From: Maniola hyperantus
Taxonomy: Eukaryota > Arthropoda > Insecta > Lepidoptera > Nymphalidae
DNA length: 64,000 nucleotides
Direction: 5' to 3'
Assembly (NCBI RefSeq): GCF_902806685.2
Contig: NC_048543.1
Location: 9,892,106 to 9,956,105, forward strand
A program made the translations under genes and the position numbers. This document shows, piece after piece, positions 48,576 through 58,830 of the stretch (its first letter is position 1; each line of letters starts with the position of its first letter). The notes under the pieces were generated by a model. The model was not told the origin of the DNA. It worked only from the letters and a program-made list of their open reading frames with translations, and searched no databases.

Positions 48576-48725
48576 TAGTACGAGATGGCAATTGGGGTGC
48601 GGACGCCCCGGACTCTCGCACAACCCCTGCGTGCACCCAGTGCGGGATAGCGTGGGTGACGTGCGTGTGTGTGGGGCGTCGCCTCGCCTCAGACCCTGTT
48701 TGCCATCTCGACCTGTCGCGTACTA
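48576..48725. mobile_element. GC-rich foldback MITE (family G)
   Basis: TAGTACGAGATGGCAATTGG at the left and CCATCTCGACCTGTCGCGTA at the right. The only family G copy in the right half of the window. Confidence 0.8.
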
Positions 48726-48729
48726 TGTT

Positions 48730-49764
48730 TAGGTATGTCTGCTACTCTTAGTGCATGGTTATCTGGTGCGTTATGCGATGCATTTAGTGCAGGCCACCAA
48801 TCTGCAACTAAGTCTAAATAGATCTTAGTCGTAGGAAAATTACCGAAATCCGTTTTATCTATCACTCAGTCATGATGTCGATAAATTTTCCAACCAGAAC
48901 TAATTAGTTAATAACCTTCATTGCGGTCCGGAAATAATATTTGAATTGTGGTACTGATAATTTAGTTGTAACATCCAAAAGTTTCTCGAAATATTCTAGG
49001 TGTACACCTTTACAAGATCATTCGGAACCTAGAAAAGTCCTAACCAAAAAGGGGATACATCGTATTATATTATTGAAAAGATTTTTTATTTAAAAGAACT
49101 TGTACAAGTACCTACTTAGGTACTTTTGAATCGTCAAATGCATCTACCACAGGTCCGGAATGCCTTTCGTTAATCGAAGCGTACAGTAGAGTGCCCACAC
49201 ACATTATATCAAACAAGAAGAAACAAACTTTAGTATTAATAAATAACAGTTAAAAATAAATATCTGATTACGCATTTATAACATAAAACTTTTACTGTAT
49301 TCGCCCTTAAATTTTTATAGAACCTAATCAAAATCAAACTCATTACGTACAGTGTGGAATTTGTAAGATAATTGATGCTTGATGGCTTCGATGAACAATT
49401 CTATATCAATGATTGATTTATAGTGACGTAAACTTGAAACTATTGAGGGATCCAAACACACAGTGGTCTGAGAAAAATTCTCTAATTAAAAAGTAGTGCT
49501 ATATACTATGTCGTTGGGTACCATAATCGTAACAGAGCGTGGACGTTCGTTTTGTAAGGTATGACCTTTTCAATTTCACCAGCAGCTAAATATGTTTACC
49601 GGATGGCGATGATGCTGACATTGCTGGCAATTATGAAAATAATTTGTTTTAATTCGGTGACCCCATTAATTATAACGTTTTATGGAAGTTTCTATTCCAC
49701 ACTAAACCCATTTGAGGTCCATAGTTTAAACTATCATGATGTCTACCTAAATTGTGTTTTTTGC
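48730..49764. other. Upstream region of the Ig/FN3 gene
   Basis: A retroposon tail fragment lies at 49085-49175 (GTACTTTTGAATCGTC...). No other feature is recognised; promoter elements may lie here. Confidence 0.35.
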
Positions 49765-49770
49765 TATAAA
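49765..49770 (+). promoter_or_regulatory. Possible TATA box of the Ig/FN3 gene
   Basis: TATAAA sits 39 bases before the start ATG. If used, the 5' UTR would be very short. An upstream untranslated exon cannot be excluded, so this is only suggestive. Confidence 0.25.
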
Positions 49771-49808
49771 AGTGATTTTTAAAAAGGTGTAAATTTTGTG
49801 ACTGCAAT

Positions 49809-49860
49809 ATGAAGTGGATTTTCTATGTGCTAGTATTTATTTACATGTTCTATAGGACAG
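49809..49860 (+). CDS. Ig/FN3 gene exon 1 (signal peptide)
   Basis: ATG at 49809 opens MKWIFYVLVFIYMFYRT, a hydrophobic leader. The donor is ACAG|GTAAAT. The split codon G+TT joins exon 2. The short length and hydrophobic core justify this start, although the exon is too small to be certain without transcripts. Confidence 0.75.
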
Positions 49861-52800
49861 GTAAATTTTATTTTAGCTAGCTAACCTACACAATCTTGCG
49901 TTGAATCCAAACCATTAATTTTACCTTAATATGCTGAACCAAATAGATGATATCCACGATTTCGTCCAGGTGGATTTAGGGTTTTTAAGAATCCTGTGAG
50001 AAATCTGTTTTTCTGGGACAAAAAGTAACCTGGCCATCGCTGGGATGTCAAGCCTTTCGGTTAAACGGATGGACGTGAAAGCTGTAGACAGACACACACT
50101 TTCGCATTAAAATATTAGTATGGATTATGGAAGTATAGATATGGATTATATTATGTTTTGGTTTCTTATTTGCAGTTTATGGGAAGATACTGCCCACAGT
50201 TCACAAGGAAACACAGAGTATATCCATCGATCCGATAGTTTATGGGCTAAATGATAATTTCTTCCGAGTCGGAGAACGAATCACGCTCGTTTGCAAGGGA
50301 GGCAGTAAAAGTCAAAAGGTGAATTTCCGCAACAGTTTTATACCACTTTTGTTTAAAACGTCAAAGTAAATTACAGAGAGAGAGAGAGAGAGAGAGCCAG
50401 CGCGTGCCAGACCTTCGTTATTTTATAAAAGCTGAAAACTTTTCTGCGTATTGTCTCCAACACAGGGAGGAATGATCAGCGACTATAAAGTTTGGATCAT
50501 GGTGGCTTTAGGAGATAACAGTAATAAAGGTGTAAAAAATTTACGTCAAAGTAGGAAGTCAATTTTTTTGTTATATTTACTTCGGAAAAGTATTAAAAAT
50601 CACGTCATGCATTACTAGACAGAGTCGTGGCAACCACCAGCCAGACACTTAAGTTTTAATGAATTGTTAAATTTTAAGGGTGTCTGGCATGGAAAAGGGA
50701 AGGTCTGTCACGTGCTGGCTCTTAGTTTATTAGGCATTTACAGAATCGGAGGAAGTTTTACTATCGATAAACTTATAGATCAAAACAGTTCTTGTTTAAT
50801 TTTTTTTATTATGACTTTCCTATATCGTTGCGGCAAAAAAGAAAAAACCATGACGCGTTCTGAGCCGTAGTTGATGTCACAACACGACGGGGTTTTAAAT
50901 GGGCTTAAATAACGCCATATATTTTGCTCCATCGTCCTATAACCTACAGCTTTATCTAGGTACTCCTTGAAATTCGTTTTGCAATGAATGTCGCTGGCTC
51001 GCTTGGCTTACCACCTCCTCCATTCTCTCCACTGGGACTCGTCACGACTCACGGCTTTTCTTTATTATCACAATGCGTTTTGGTTGAATATCATTTAATA
51101 TGCCACAGACACGTGTGGTTCATTTTTGCCCAAACATTTGTTTATACATCTATCGGCACTCCCAGCACTATTAGGTACCTAGAACATTTTTTTAAAATTA
51201 ATAGACTAGCCCTTCAGCATTTCGGTGACGCAATCTTGAAGTTTTTACCCATTCCAAAATAGCCGAACGCGCCGAAAGAAGTTTCATCACCATCATGATC
51301 AACCCATAGCCATTCGGAGTATGAGAAGGTTTTGGCCATAGTCCACCACTCTGGGTAAGTGCGGATTGGCAGAACATAGTTTGCACTTCAATAATTTGTT
51401 TTCCAGGTGGAATGGGTGAATCCAGAGGGTGAAATAGTCCAGCGAGAAGTTCGAAACAGGGTGTATGCGCAGGAGCACTTTGTGGCTTCACATAAAGGCC
51501 GTATGCCCGCTTTACTCCTGATCTTAAGCCACGCTACTGTAGAGGACACAGGAGTATGGCAGTGCCGTACGGGCGCGTCGGAATACTTAATTAATTCGGG
51601 TGACACCGTGAGACAAGTTTCTCTCTGTATTATAGGTACGTTTTAAAAAACTGATGGTCTACATAGACAGTCTGTATTTAGTATACCTACGTACACCTAT
51701 GCAAGCAAACTGAAAAATTGCGGGTAGGTTTATTACGGGTACAATGTCAAAGGATTCATCATATTTGCTCTATGTGTCAACTACCATGCTAAAAGAGTAA
51801 ACCATACTTTTGACATGACAGTTGACACAGAACTGCACAGTGAAGTCTGCACTGCATTGGTTTGAAAGCGGATCAAGTAGCCTCCTTAATCATTAGAGTC
51901 CGTGCACAGAAATCAGAATTACTGTTTTTATATACCTACCATTTATTATAACGACTTATTATAACAATTTATTATAAAGCAACCAACCATAACCAAGACC
52001 AAAAGTTCTTCAGAATTCACATACTTATTATGATTACAACAAAAAAAATTAAAATATTAAAACTAGCTGATGCCCGCGACTTCTTTCTTTTGCGTGGATT
52101 TATGTTTTTAAAATCCCATCGGAAATCTTTGATTTTCCGGGATAAAAAGTAGCCTGTCCCTCTTCAGGGCCAGTATCAGGGTCAGTATATCCATACAAAA
52201 AATCATGCCGATCCGTTACTCCGTTAAGGCGTGATTGAAGGACAAACAAACACACTTTCACATTTATAATATTAGTATTAAGTATTATTCATCGCTACTT
52301 AAATATGCTTTTACAAAAAATATGATTAAAATCTTAATGATTGTGGAAGACGTTTGTATCAGTTTTGGACTTTTATGTGAGACTTCGGTCTCATACAAAC
52401 CACAACTTTTTTATGTAACTAAGTACTTAAGCGATTCATAAAAAATACTAAGTAATAATATAATATTAAATAAACAAAACTATCTGATTAAATTAGATTC
52501 TTTAAGTTAGTTTTTATATAATTATTTCATACAATATTAGTAAATAAAGAAATCAAACGGTAAGCCTTAGAATAAACAATCTTTCATTATACTTAAGTCC
52601 TTGTGAAAAGGATCGGTTCGAAACTAGTCCGGCTATTATAACTACATTTATAATGGAAACCACTCACGATAGCAAAGCACTCTGTGGTAACGTATTTTTT
52701 TAGATCCAGCATCTTTCGTCGACACTCTCACGGAAGTGACAGTAGACCATGGTCGCTCTATCACCTTATCTTGTCAGGCAAGGGGCGAACCGGAACCACG

Positions 52801-55800
52801 TCTGGTGTGGTACAGATATGGACAAATCATTACAGGTACGGTCCAATTTTGAAAATTGATTTGAGTGTTTGACTGATATTTTAAATTCCGCTAAAAATAA
52901 AGTCTGACGGCCACTGGGGCAGTCAGACTTTATTTTTAGCGAAACTTTACTGAATCGAATTGCACGTGATTAGCTTTCCATACCATAAATCTGCTTCCAA
53001 TTCGATGTAGATGATTTCTTGGTAATGATGTCTTGTGTCTATTTAAATTGCATGTAGTCAATATGATAAAGAGGCGACCTATACTGAGACATAGATAATT
53101 TATTAACTCTGACTGAGATTAGATTCGTTGACAGGTACGAAATTGTAAAATCAAATACCGGTAAATTTTGGACACACGTCTTTTGAAAGGTGAATACAGG
53201 TACGCTTTCTTGAGCTATTGACGAGCTGATCTACCAGGTCTCGCTCGGCTGAAATTTGATATATATTTTTTAACCTACACTTCAAGGAAATTTCTAAATA
53301 ATTTTAAATACATATTAAGTACTGTACACTACACTATACTGGCAGCCAGCGAACCGTGACTTAGCGGTGAGAGCGTCAGGCGCGATCCTAGGAGACGCAG
53401 GTTCGAATTCCGCCGGTTCCGCAATTTTTTACAATATGAATTTAAAATTATTTTTAATTATAACTCCTATGCTACTTCTGGATAAAGGAGCTTTCTTATG
53501 TTAAAAGAATTATTAAAATCAATGCTTCAAATTATAATGAAAATTAACAGAGTTCATCGATTACAAACAAAATCTTTCCCCTTGATGAAATGAAAATAAT
53601 ATAATATAATATATGTTCTATTACTGTACACTAAATATAAATAGGTATGTTTTTCTAATTATTGACTATAGTTGACTACCTTTGTTCTTACAAAGATCAC
53701 TAATAAAAAACGTCTCGTAACGACGCGACGTAAGGTAGATATAAGCTACGACCCAACTTAGAAGTTTCATCGAAGTAGTAATATTGTAGCTAGTAATTTT
53801 TTTTAACATGTGCCGTAGATGATCCAAGTTCGTCCAAATACGGATTGATGACGCAATACCACAGTCAAGGGTTTACTGGTCTCCTCACGATCCTGTCGGC
53901 GGAGAGCGATGACAGCGGAGAATATAATTGTGAAGCCATTCAAGAGAGTTCGCGTAGTGAAGAATGCTCAGCGAAAATTATAACGAACATAACTCTGCAT
54001 GTAAACTGTAAGTAGAAGAATATTTCAATTGATGTTTCTTTTTGTTTAAAATTCTTACCTTTTTAGCGCTTGATCCAAATCACAACTGATAATGAGTCCT
54101 TTTTTACAAAAATAGTAAGTAACCAATTAAAATCAAAATTTATCTATTTCATGTAGGAAGACTAGTGTCTCTCATATAGACCGTACAAAATGACTCCTCA
54201 CGCGTCATTTTAACTCTATGGGTCAACTGTCATGACAAAAGTACTGTGCACCTTTAAAATAAGGACTAAAATCGTCCTTTACATGTAATTTGACACAAAA
54301 AGTTATAATGGCGCGTGAAGAGTTAAATTTTTCGCGTCATACTATGTCTGTGACTCTACCACCAGTTTGGAATGAAAAATCTACTGGCAAGAGCCGGCGA
54401 AAAACTCAGCAGTTGCTCATTTCAAAAAGAAACAATACCTACCATCTCGGGGGCAAATGAAAGCTCAGCTGTTTGCTTCCACGCAACTTTGTCAATAAGG
54501 AATTTATCGATCGTAGCCTCGACTTAACACTTAAGTGTGTTTTACTCAACGTTTAAATATAATGTATAAACTTGATCTCATTTAATTTTTCACGAAGTGA
54601 TTCGTGTGAACCGATTTTATAAACTGACCGAATGGCTTCTTTCTGAAAAAATAGTCTGGATATCAGCAAGTAGTAACACCCATGAACATCTGCACAACTA
54701 GAAAAACAGAATACCCAATAGCCAAGTTAATTGCTGACTAATATTCCCCTTTCCCGTCCAATTAAGCGTAAAGCTTGTGCTACGAGTAGGTACGAAAATA
54801 GTGCAACGGGTGGGATTTGAACCGGCGACCTTTCGGTTTTCAGTCCGCTCCTTTAACCGTTGAGCTATCGAGGCTTTTTAATTTGTTGAATCAATTTGGT
54901 ATTCTAATATGTTTATAGATTTTTTGTATGGTTTTAGCCCCTCCAGAGTTTCTTGGTGGTAATGAAACAGCACTGGTAGCAGCACAAGAGAATAAAAGGT
55001 AAGAAGTCTGTCTTTAATTTCTGAACGACCTTCGTAAGAAATCAGAGCTGACAGAAGACACAACAGAGACAGAAGTCTCTAGGTTTGACTACTCAACAGT
55101 CGTATCAGAAACCAGATCTAATATCAGATCTTGAAACTTGAACTATTTGGTGAATCCTATAGACACTAATGGCTCCCATATACGAGTACACTCTCTAGTG
55201 TACTCGTATACACGAGTACGCTAGAGCCTCAATAGCTCAACCGGTAAAGGAGTGGACTGAAAACCGACAGGTCGACGGTTCAAACCCCGCCCGTTGCACT
55301 ATTGTCGTACCTACTCCTAGCACAAGCCTGACGCTTAGTTGGAGAGGAAAGGGGGATATTAGTCATTTAACATGGCTAATATACTTTTGAAAAAAAACGA
55401 CGAACCTACTTTTTCATCCTGTTCCCGGTTTTCAAATCAAGTTCTATTATATTATTCCACTTAATATGTTTTTATGGCCTATTGATAAAGTTCAGAATTG
55501 TTATTTTACAACAGTTTAGTACTTAATAAGATAATTATTATAACGCAGGCTCTGGTTGAAAAATCGGCTTTTCTGGCTCTAGTCGAGCTTATATATTAAA
55601 GTAATATTTGTTTTGTATGTTCAGTGTGGATTTAGTTTGCGCCGCAGATGCATACCCAACCCCGACTTATAGATGGTTCAAAGAAGTTGGCGACATACTG
55701 TCCGAGTATCCCAAAGATGTTATAGAATTACAAAATGATGGACAAGAAGCTGTGATCACAATAATAGCAAATTCTTCCGCATTTGGCCACAAGTATCGAT

Positions 55801-57249
55801 GTAGAGCCACGAATGAATATGGAGATGTGGACAAGGTTTTCTCTCTAATAAGTCTAGAACCACCCAGGAAACCAGATGAGGTACACATTTCTATTTTCTA
55901 TAGTTAAGAATTAAAAGCTCTTAACTTTTGAATAGTTGTATAGAAGCAGGCGTTATCTTAATTCGCTTATCACTATAATCTGCCAAAACAGACATATTTG
56001 TATGGTGGGTACTGGGTACAACATAAAATGCACCCCCCGCTCTCTCACTCTAAAGGAACAGCAAAAGCAAACAATACCTACCACCAATACAAAACTCCAC
56101 ACAAAGCTTCAGGAACACACTCTATCTATTTTTTGCTCCGACACCGGAGTCTCCCCAAGAGATGTGGACTTTACAAAAATCCTGGACTTTTTAATTGTGA
56201 AAATCTAAAGACTACTATAAATTGTGTCTTGTGTATTTCATCATTATCATTGTGGAGTCATATTGCATGCTGCACGTACCATACAGATTCGGCAAAATAT
56301 CGGACAGTTTTGGCGAATTATAGCGAATTAAACTTATGGTTCCTTGTATTTTTGAATAGTTAAATTACCAAATTTTTGCTTTTATGGCCCTGTAAATTTT
56401 AATCCATTGTTTTAGATAACGTTACAACATAGTAATCACGAACAACTGCAGTTTTATGCAAGGTGGAAAGGCGATGTATTTTTTCCTGTGGACGGTAAGT
56501 GACTGTGTGTAATTTGTAAGCTATTGATTAATTATTTTATTTAGTAGCTGCACTATTTGTTTTATAGAACACAGAATAAACATTATACGTCTGAAATAGC
56601 CTATTTATTTATTTATAATGATAAGATATATTCGTCGTTTTATTATAATTGCAGATATGATAGTTCAGTATTTAAAAAAGGATTCGTTAAGAAAGAAAAG
56701 TATGCCCAGAGAAATTGACTGGAAAAAGGCAGTGGAAAATGAAGTTAAAACGGAGGCCTATGACTTGATTAATGAAGAGAAATCAGGTATATTTTTTATA
56801 TGTTATAAGTAGGGTTTTTAAAAAGAACTTAATATTAATTAACTGTATGATCACAGTGTTACTCATTACCAGTTTTGCAACGTCATACCTACCTGTAGTG
56901 ATTATATAAGTATGATAATAAGCATAAAATATGGTTAGTTAATTATACTCATTTTATTGTCTCATTAGGCCTTGTCATTCTACTGCTTGATATGGAGGAA
57001 GAAACAGATTACTGGGTCCGAATGCGCGCTGTCAACGACGCTGGAACCTCTCCGTGGTCCAAACCCATTTCAGCTTCCACTACTGCAAAATCTGAGGAAG
57101 ATATTGAAGAAACGCCAGAAGAAGAAGTAGATGAAGATGAAAAACCAAAAGCTTCTGCCCTTTCTGATAGCACTTTCTATGGAGTATTTTTTGCGGGCGG
57201 TATTGTAGTGATAGCTGTTGGATGTATGCTTATAATGAGAATGGTCTAA
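49809..57249 (+). CDS. Ig/fibronectin III cell-adhesion protein (fasciclin-2/NCAM-like), 10 exons
   Basis: Exons are 49809-49860, 50176-50318, 51407-51635, 52704-52835, 53819-54007, 54938-54998, 55625-55880, 56416-56494, 56655-56786 and 56969-57249. All junctions are GT-AG with consistent phases, giving 517 residues. Seen: signal peptide (1-17, MKWIFYVLVFIYMF); Ig1 with Cys pair in LVCKGG and WQCRTG and core Trp in VEWV; Ig2 (LSCQARG, LVWYRYG, YNCEAI); Ig3 (LVCAAD, YRWFKEV, YRCRAT); one FN3 domain (about 346-455) ending YWVRMRAVNDAGTSPWSKP; an acidic linker; and a C-terminal hydrophobic stretch with only RMV after it. N-glycosylation sites NIT, NET and NSS are present. The protein should be displayed on the cell surface, membrane-spanning or GPI-anchored. 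This is smaller than Fasciclin 2 (five Ig, two FN3), so it is probably a shorter relative; the exact orthologue is unknown. Confidence 0.92.
49950..50125 (-). repeat. Dispersed repeat R1 in intron 1 of the Ig/FN3 gene
   Basis: ATCCACGATTTCGTCCAGGT to CACACTTTCGCATTAAAATA. Confidence 0.65.
50176..50318 (+). CDS. Ig/FN3 gene exon 2 (first half of Ig1)
   Basis: Reads YGKILPTVHKETQSISIDPI, then FFRVGERITLVCKGGSKSQK. VGERITLVC is the B-strand of an Ig domain with its Cys. The acceptor is TTATTTGCAG and the donor AAG|GTGAAT. Confidence 0.88.
50395..50727. mobile_element. TIR transposon derivative (family E4 copy 3) in intron 2
   Basis: GAGCCAGCGCGTGCCAGACC at the left and GTCACGTGCTGGCTCTTA at the right. 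The middle has GGCAACCACCAGCCAGACAC, related to 23125-23516. It follows an (AG)n tract. Confidence 0.75.
50735..51280. other. Intron 2 of the Ig/FN3 gene, nothing recognised
   Basis: No further exon is seen with Ig features. Confidence 0.35.
51285..51382 (-). repeat. SINE S3 fragment next to exon 3
   Basis: CATCATGATCAACCCATAGC and AAGTGCGGATTGGCAGAACA. It is cut off about 25 bases before the exon 3 acceptor. Confidence 0.65.
51407..51635 (+). CDS. Ig/FN3 gene exon 3 (second half of Ig1)
   Basis: Reads VEWVNPEGEIVQREVRN, then LLLILSHATVEDTGVWQCRT. The core Trp and the DTGVWQC F-strand complete Ig1. The acceptor is TTTTCCAG and the donor TATAG|GTACG. Truncated SINE sequence lies just upstream of the acceptor. 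Confidence 0.92.
52066..52278 (-). repeat. Dispersed repeat R1 in intron 3
   Basis: CTAGCTGATGCCCGCGACTT to ACATTTATAATATTAGTAT. Confidence 0.75.
52704..52835 (+). CDS. Ig/FN3 gene exon 4 (first half of Ig2)
   Basis: Reads PASFVDTLTEVTVDHGRSI, then TLSCQARGEPEPRLVWYRYG. A typical I-set B-strand Cys and C-strand Trp. The acceptor is TTTTTTTAG and the donor ACAG|GTACGG. Confidence 0.9.
52889..52941. repeat. Hairpin, 20-bp perfect arms, intron 4
   Basis: CGCTAAAAATAAAGTCTGAC and GTCAGACTTTATTTTTAGCG flank a 13-nt loop. Confidence 0.75.
53349..53423 (+). repeat. tRNA-like sequence in intron 4 (SINE head or pseudo-tRNA)
   Basis: TTAGCGGTGAGAGCGTC looks like a D-arm/box A and GGTTCGAATTCC like box B, then GGTTCCGCA and a T-run. 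The acceptor and T stems have mismatches (GCGAACC against GTTCCGC), so a working tRNA is unlikely. Confidence 0.4.
53819..54007 (+). CDS. Ig/FN3 gene exon 5 (second half of Ig2)
   Basis: Reads DPSSSKYGLMTQYHSQGF, then TGLLTILSAESDDSGEYNC. DSGEYNC closes the Ig2 disulfide. A further Cys follows in SSRSEECSAK, and the potential N-glycosylation site NIT comes near the end. The donor is AACT|GTAAGT. Confidence 0.92.
54179..54342. mobile_element. Short TIR element, family E2 copy 2, intron 5
   Basis: CCGTACAAAATGACTCCTCA, GTCAACTGTCATGACAAAAG and GGCGCGTGAAGAGTTAAA are the reverse of 19219-19380. Confidence 0.65.
54718..54876 (-). repeat. tRNA-derived SINE (family S2), intron 5
   Basis: ATTCCCCTTTCCCGTCCAAT to CTTTAACCGTTGAGCTATCG, with box B GGGATTTGAACC on the minus strand. 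It ends 61 bases before exon 6. Confidence 0.8.
54938..54998 (+). CDS. Ig/FN3 gene exon 6 (61 nt, start of Ig3)
   Basis: Reads PPEFLGGNETALVAAQENK with split codons at both ends. PPEF is a usual linker into the next Ig domain. The acceptor is GGTTTTAG and the donor AAAAG|GTAAGA. It is flanked by oppositely oriented copies of one SINE family (54718-54876 and 55224-55385). Confidence 0.85.
55224..55385 (+). repeat. tRNA-derived SINE (family S2), intron 6
   Basis: AGCCTCAATAGCTCAACCGG (box A-like), GGTTCAAACCCC (box B), then GACGCTTAGTTGGAGAGGAA. It lies opposite to the copy in intron 5. Confidence 0.85.
55625..55880 (+). CDS. Ig/FN3 gene exon 7 (Ig3 and linker)
   Basis: Reads VDLVCAADAYPTPTYRWFKE, then AVITIIANSSAFGHKYRCRA and TNEYGDVDKVF. 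It carries both Cys and the Trp of Ig3, then PPRKPDE, the proline-rich lead-in of an FN3 domain. The acceptor is TATGTTCAG and the donor GAG|GTACAC. Confidence 0.93.
55970..56170. repeat. Unclassified dispersed repeat, intron 7
   Basis: Partner of 42410-42715. It creates spurious open frames in this intron. Confidence 0.4.
56416..56494 (+). CDS. Ig/FN3 gene exon 8 (start of FN3)
   Basis: Reads ITLQHSNHEQLQFYARWKGD then VFFPVD. The Trp of YARWKGD suits the B/C strands of an FN3 domain. The acceptor is TTGTTTTAG and the donor GACG|GTAAGT. Confidence 0.82.
56655..56786 (+). CDS. Ig/FN3 gene exon 9 (middle of FN3)
   Basis: Reads MIVQYLKKDSLRKKSMPREI, then DWKKAVENEVKTEAYDLIN. IVQY matches the C-prime strand of FN3 domains; the following charged stretch is longer than usual. 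The acceptor is ATAATTGCAG and the donor TCAG|GTATAT. Confidence 0.82.
56969..57249 (+). CDS. Ig/FN3 gene exon 10, terminal exon copy A (intact)
   Basis: Reads LVILLLDMEEETDYWVRM, then RAVNDAGTSPWSKPISAST, an acidic linker rich in Glu, then GVFFAGGIVVIAVGCMLIMR, MV and stop. It completes FN3 and adds the hydrophobic C-terminus. The acceptor is TCTCATTAG. The small residues SDS before the hydrophobic run and the absence of a basic cytoplasmic tail fit a GPI-attachment signal, though a bare transmembrane helix is possible. Confidence 0.92.
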
Positions 57250-57473
57250 AGTCATTTTTGTTCAAAAAAGGCTGATGTTCTATAAATTGCAGTAGTTTTC
57301 AGTTTATTATAACAGCTTGTGATTTAATTTTGAGATCTGTTTTTATTTATACTTATCATACAAATTGGAATGTGGAGAAGTGTAAAGTAACTTCAATTGC
57401 AATAAGCCGCAGTCTATCTAATGTACATCTAAATTCATTAAATTAAATATCAATTTTTCCTGTGTTTTTATAA

Positions 57474-57479
57474 AATAAA
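57474..57479 (+). terminator. Candidate poly(A) signal for terminal exon A
   Basis: AATAAA lies about 225 bases after the stop codon, within an A-rich stretch. It is the first canonical hexamer seen after 57249. Confidence 0.45.
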
Positions 57480-57734
57480 ATCACCCCTATTTTATAAGGT
57501 TTACTTAGTAAGTTATTCAACATGAAGTTAAAGCAATGTCTTACGTTAGGGGTGCTGCGCCAAGATAAATCTCAAGCTTAAGAGCAATCACGCACTCATC
57601 TGATCCGAATCTGTGAAAATACCGATATATTTTTTTTTACGTCATATGTCATAAGCTACCATACAAATAGTTCTGTGACTACTTCTTGATTATTCAAAAA
57701 AATAGAGATTCCTAGAGAAATTGAAATAATGTGA

Positions 57735-58190
57735 ATTAGGTCGGAAAAAATCCTCTCATTTGAGTTTCCGAGGCAATGACACCTCAATGACACCACATTA
57801 GTATCTACATTGCACCTATGCGAAGCCGGGGCGGGTCGCTAGTTATATGATAAATACGCACGGTTTGCACAGTTCAAAGAAAGTATAGGTATTTCAAGTA
57901 AAACAGTGCTTCCATGTCCCGTCCAGTTGCGAAAAGCTATCTTTGTACCAAACGTCGAAATCGGTTAAACGGACCCGCGTGGATTTAGGTTTTTAAAAAT
58001 CCCGTGGGAACTTTTGATTTTCCAGGACAATTGAAAATAAAATATAGCCTATGTCACTCAGGAATAATGTAGCTTCCTATTTGTGAAAGAATTTTCAAAA
58101 TCGGTTCAGTAGTTCCAGAGATTACCCCCTACAAACAAACTTACGACATTACCTCTTTATAATATTAGAAGAAGTATAGATAATAAACTT
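57735..58190 (-). repeat. Repeats R1/R2 between the two terminal exon copies
   Basis: GAAGCCGGGGCGGGTCGCTA near 57823 ends one copy. TTCAGTAGTTCCAGAGATTA and TTACCTCTTTATAATATTAG (to 58170) belong to R2. Confidence 0.6.
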
Positions 58191-58232
58191 ATAATAATAT
58201 GGTTAGTAGATTATATTATATTCATAAGGCTT

Positions 58233-58737
58233 GGAAGGTTGCCCATGGCCAGTTTTTGCAGCGACTCAGTAGCGATAAAATAGCGCAATTCGCAATACAG
58301 TCGCGGTACTGTCGCTGGTCGCTGATCTTCGCCTAAGTATCAATCAATGATTTTACATCGCTAATAGCGTGATACAGAACGATACAGACGCGATGCAGCA
58401 TCGATACTGTCGTGCAATGTAGGAGGACTACCTCTGTAGACGCTACAGTTGCAAGGTGGACTCGGTCGAGAGTCGAGACCACGTTAGTCGCGTTGTCTTT
58501 GTTGCTGATTTTACGGAAGCAGCCACAGGCCATAGCGTAGGCAACGTAAATTTCGATGCAGCCTTAAAACAGAGAAAGGTTACTAAGTGAGTACAGCCAC
58601 GCAATTGCATCGATGCAGAAGCGATGCTGAATCGAACTGTCGCGCGTTGCAAATGCGACTAACGGCCTATACTATAGCTGATTTTACAAAACGCGCTACT
58701 AAATCGCTGCAAACAGTCGCCGCGGGCAACCTTTCTT
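58233..58737. mobile_element. TIR element of about 505 bp between the terminal exons
   Basis: GGAAGGTTGCCCATGGCCAG and TTTTTGCAGCGACTCAGTAG at the left are mirrored at the right by CTACTAAATCGCTGCAAAC and GGGCAACCTTTCTT. The interior repeats CGATGC/GCATCG. No transposase frame. Confidence 0.7.
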
Positions 58738-58830
58738 AAAGGTAAAGCGCTTCCTTCCTTCCAAAGTTAGTTGTATCTAATTTTGGATCAATAAATATTC
58801 ATTCATTCATTCATTCATATTGTCCTATAG

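Noticed and set aside
55936..56363. Frames of 90 and 121 codons inside Ig/FN3 intron 7
   Set aside because: The Ig3 to FN3 reading joins directly from 55880 to 56416 in phase; the frames lie in a dispersed repeat and have no domain.
58333..58652. Minus-strand frames of 66 and 69 codons
   Set aside because: They are inside the 505-bp TIR element and have no recognisable domain.
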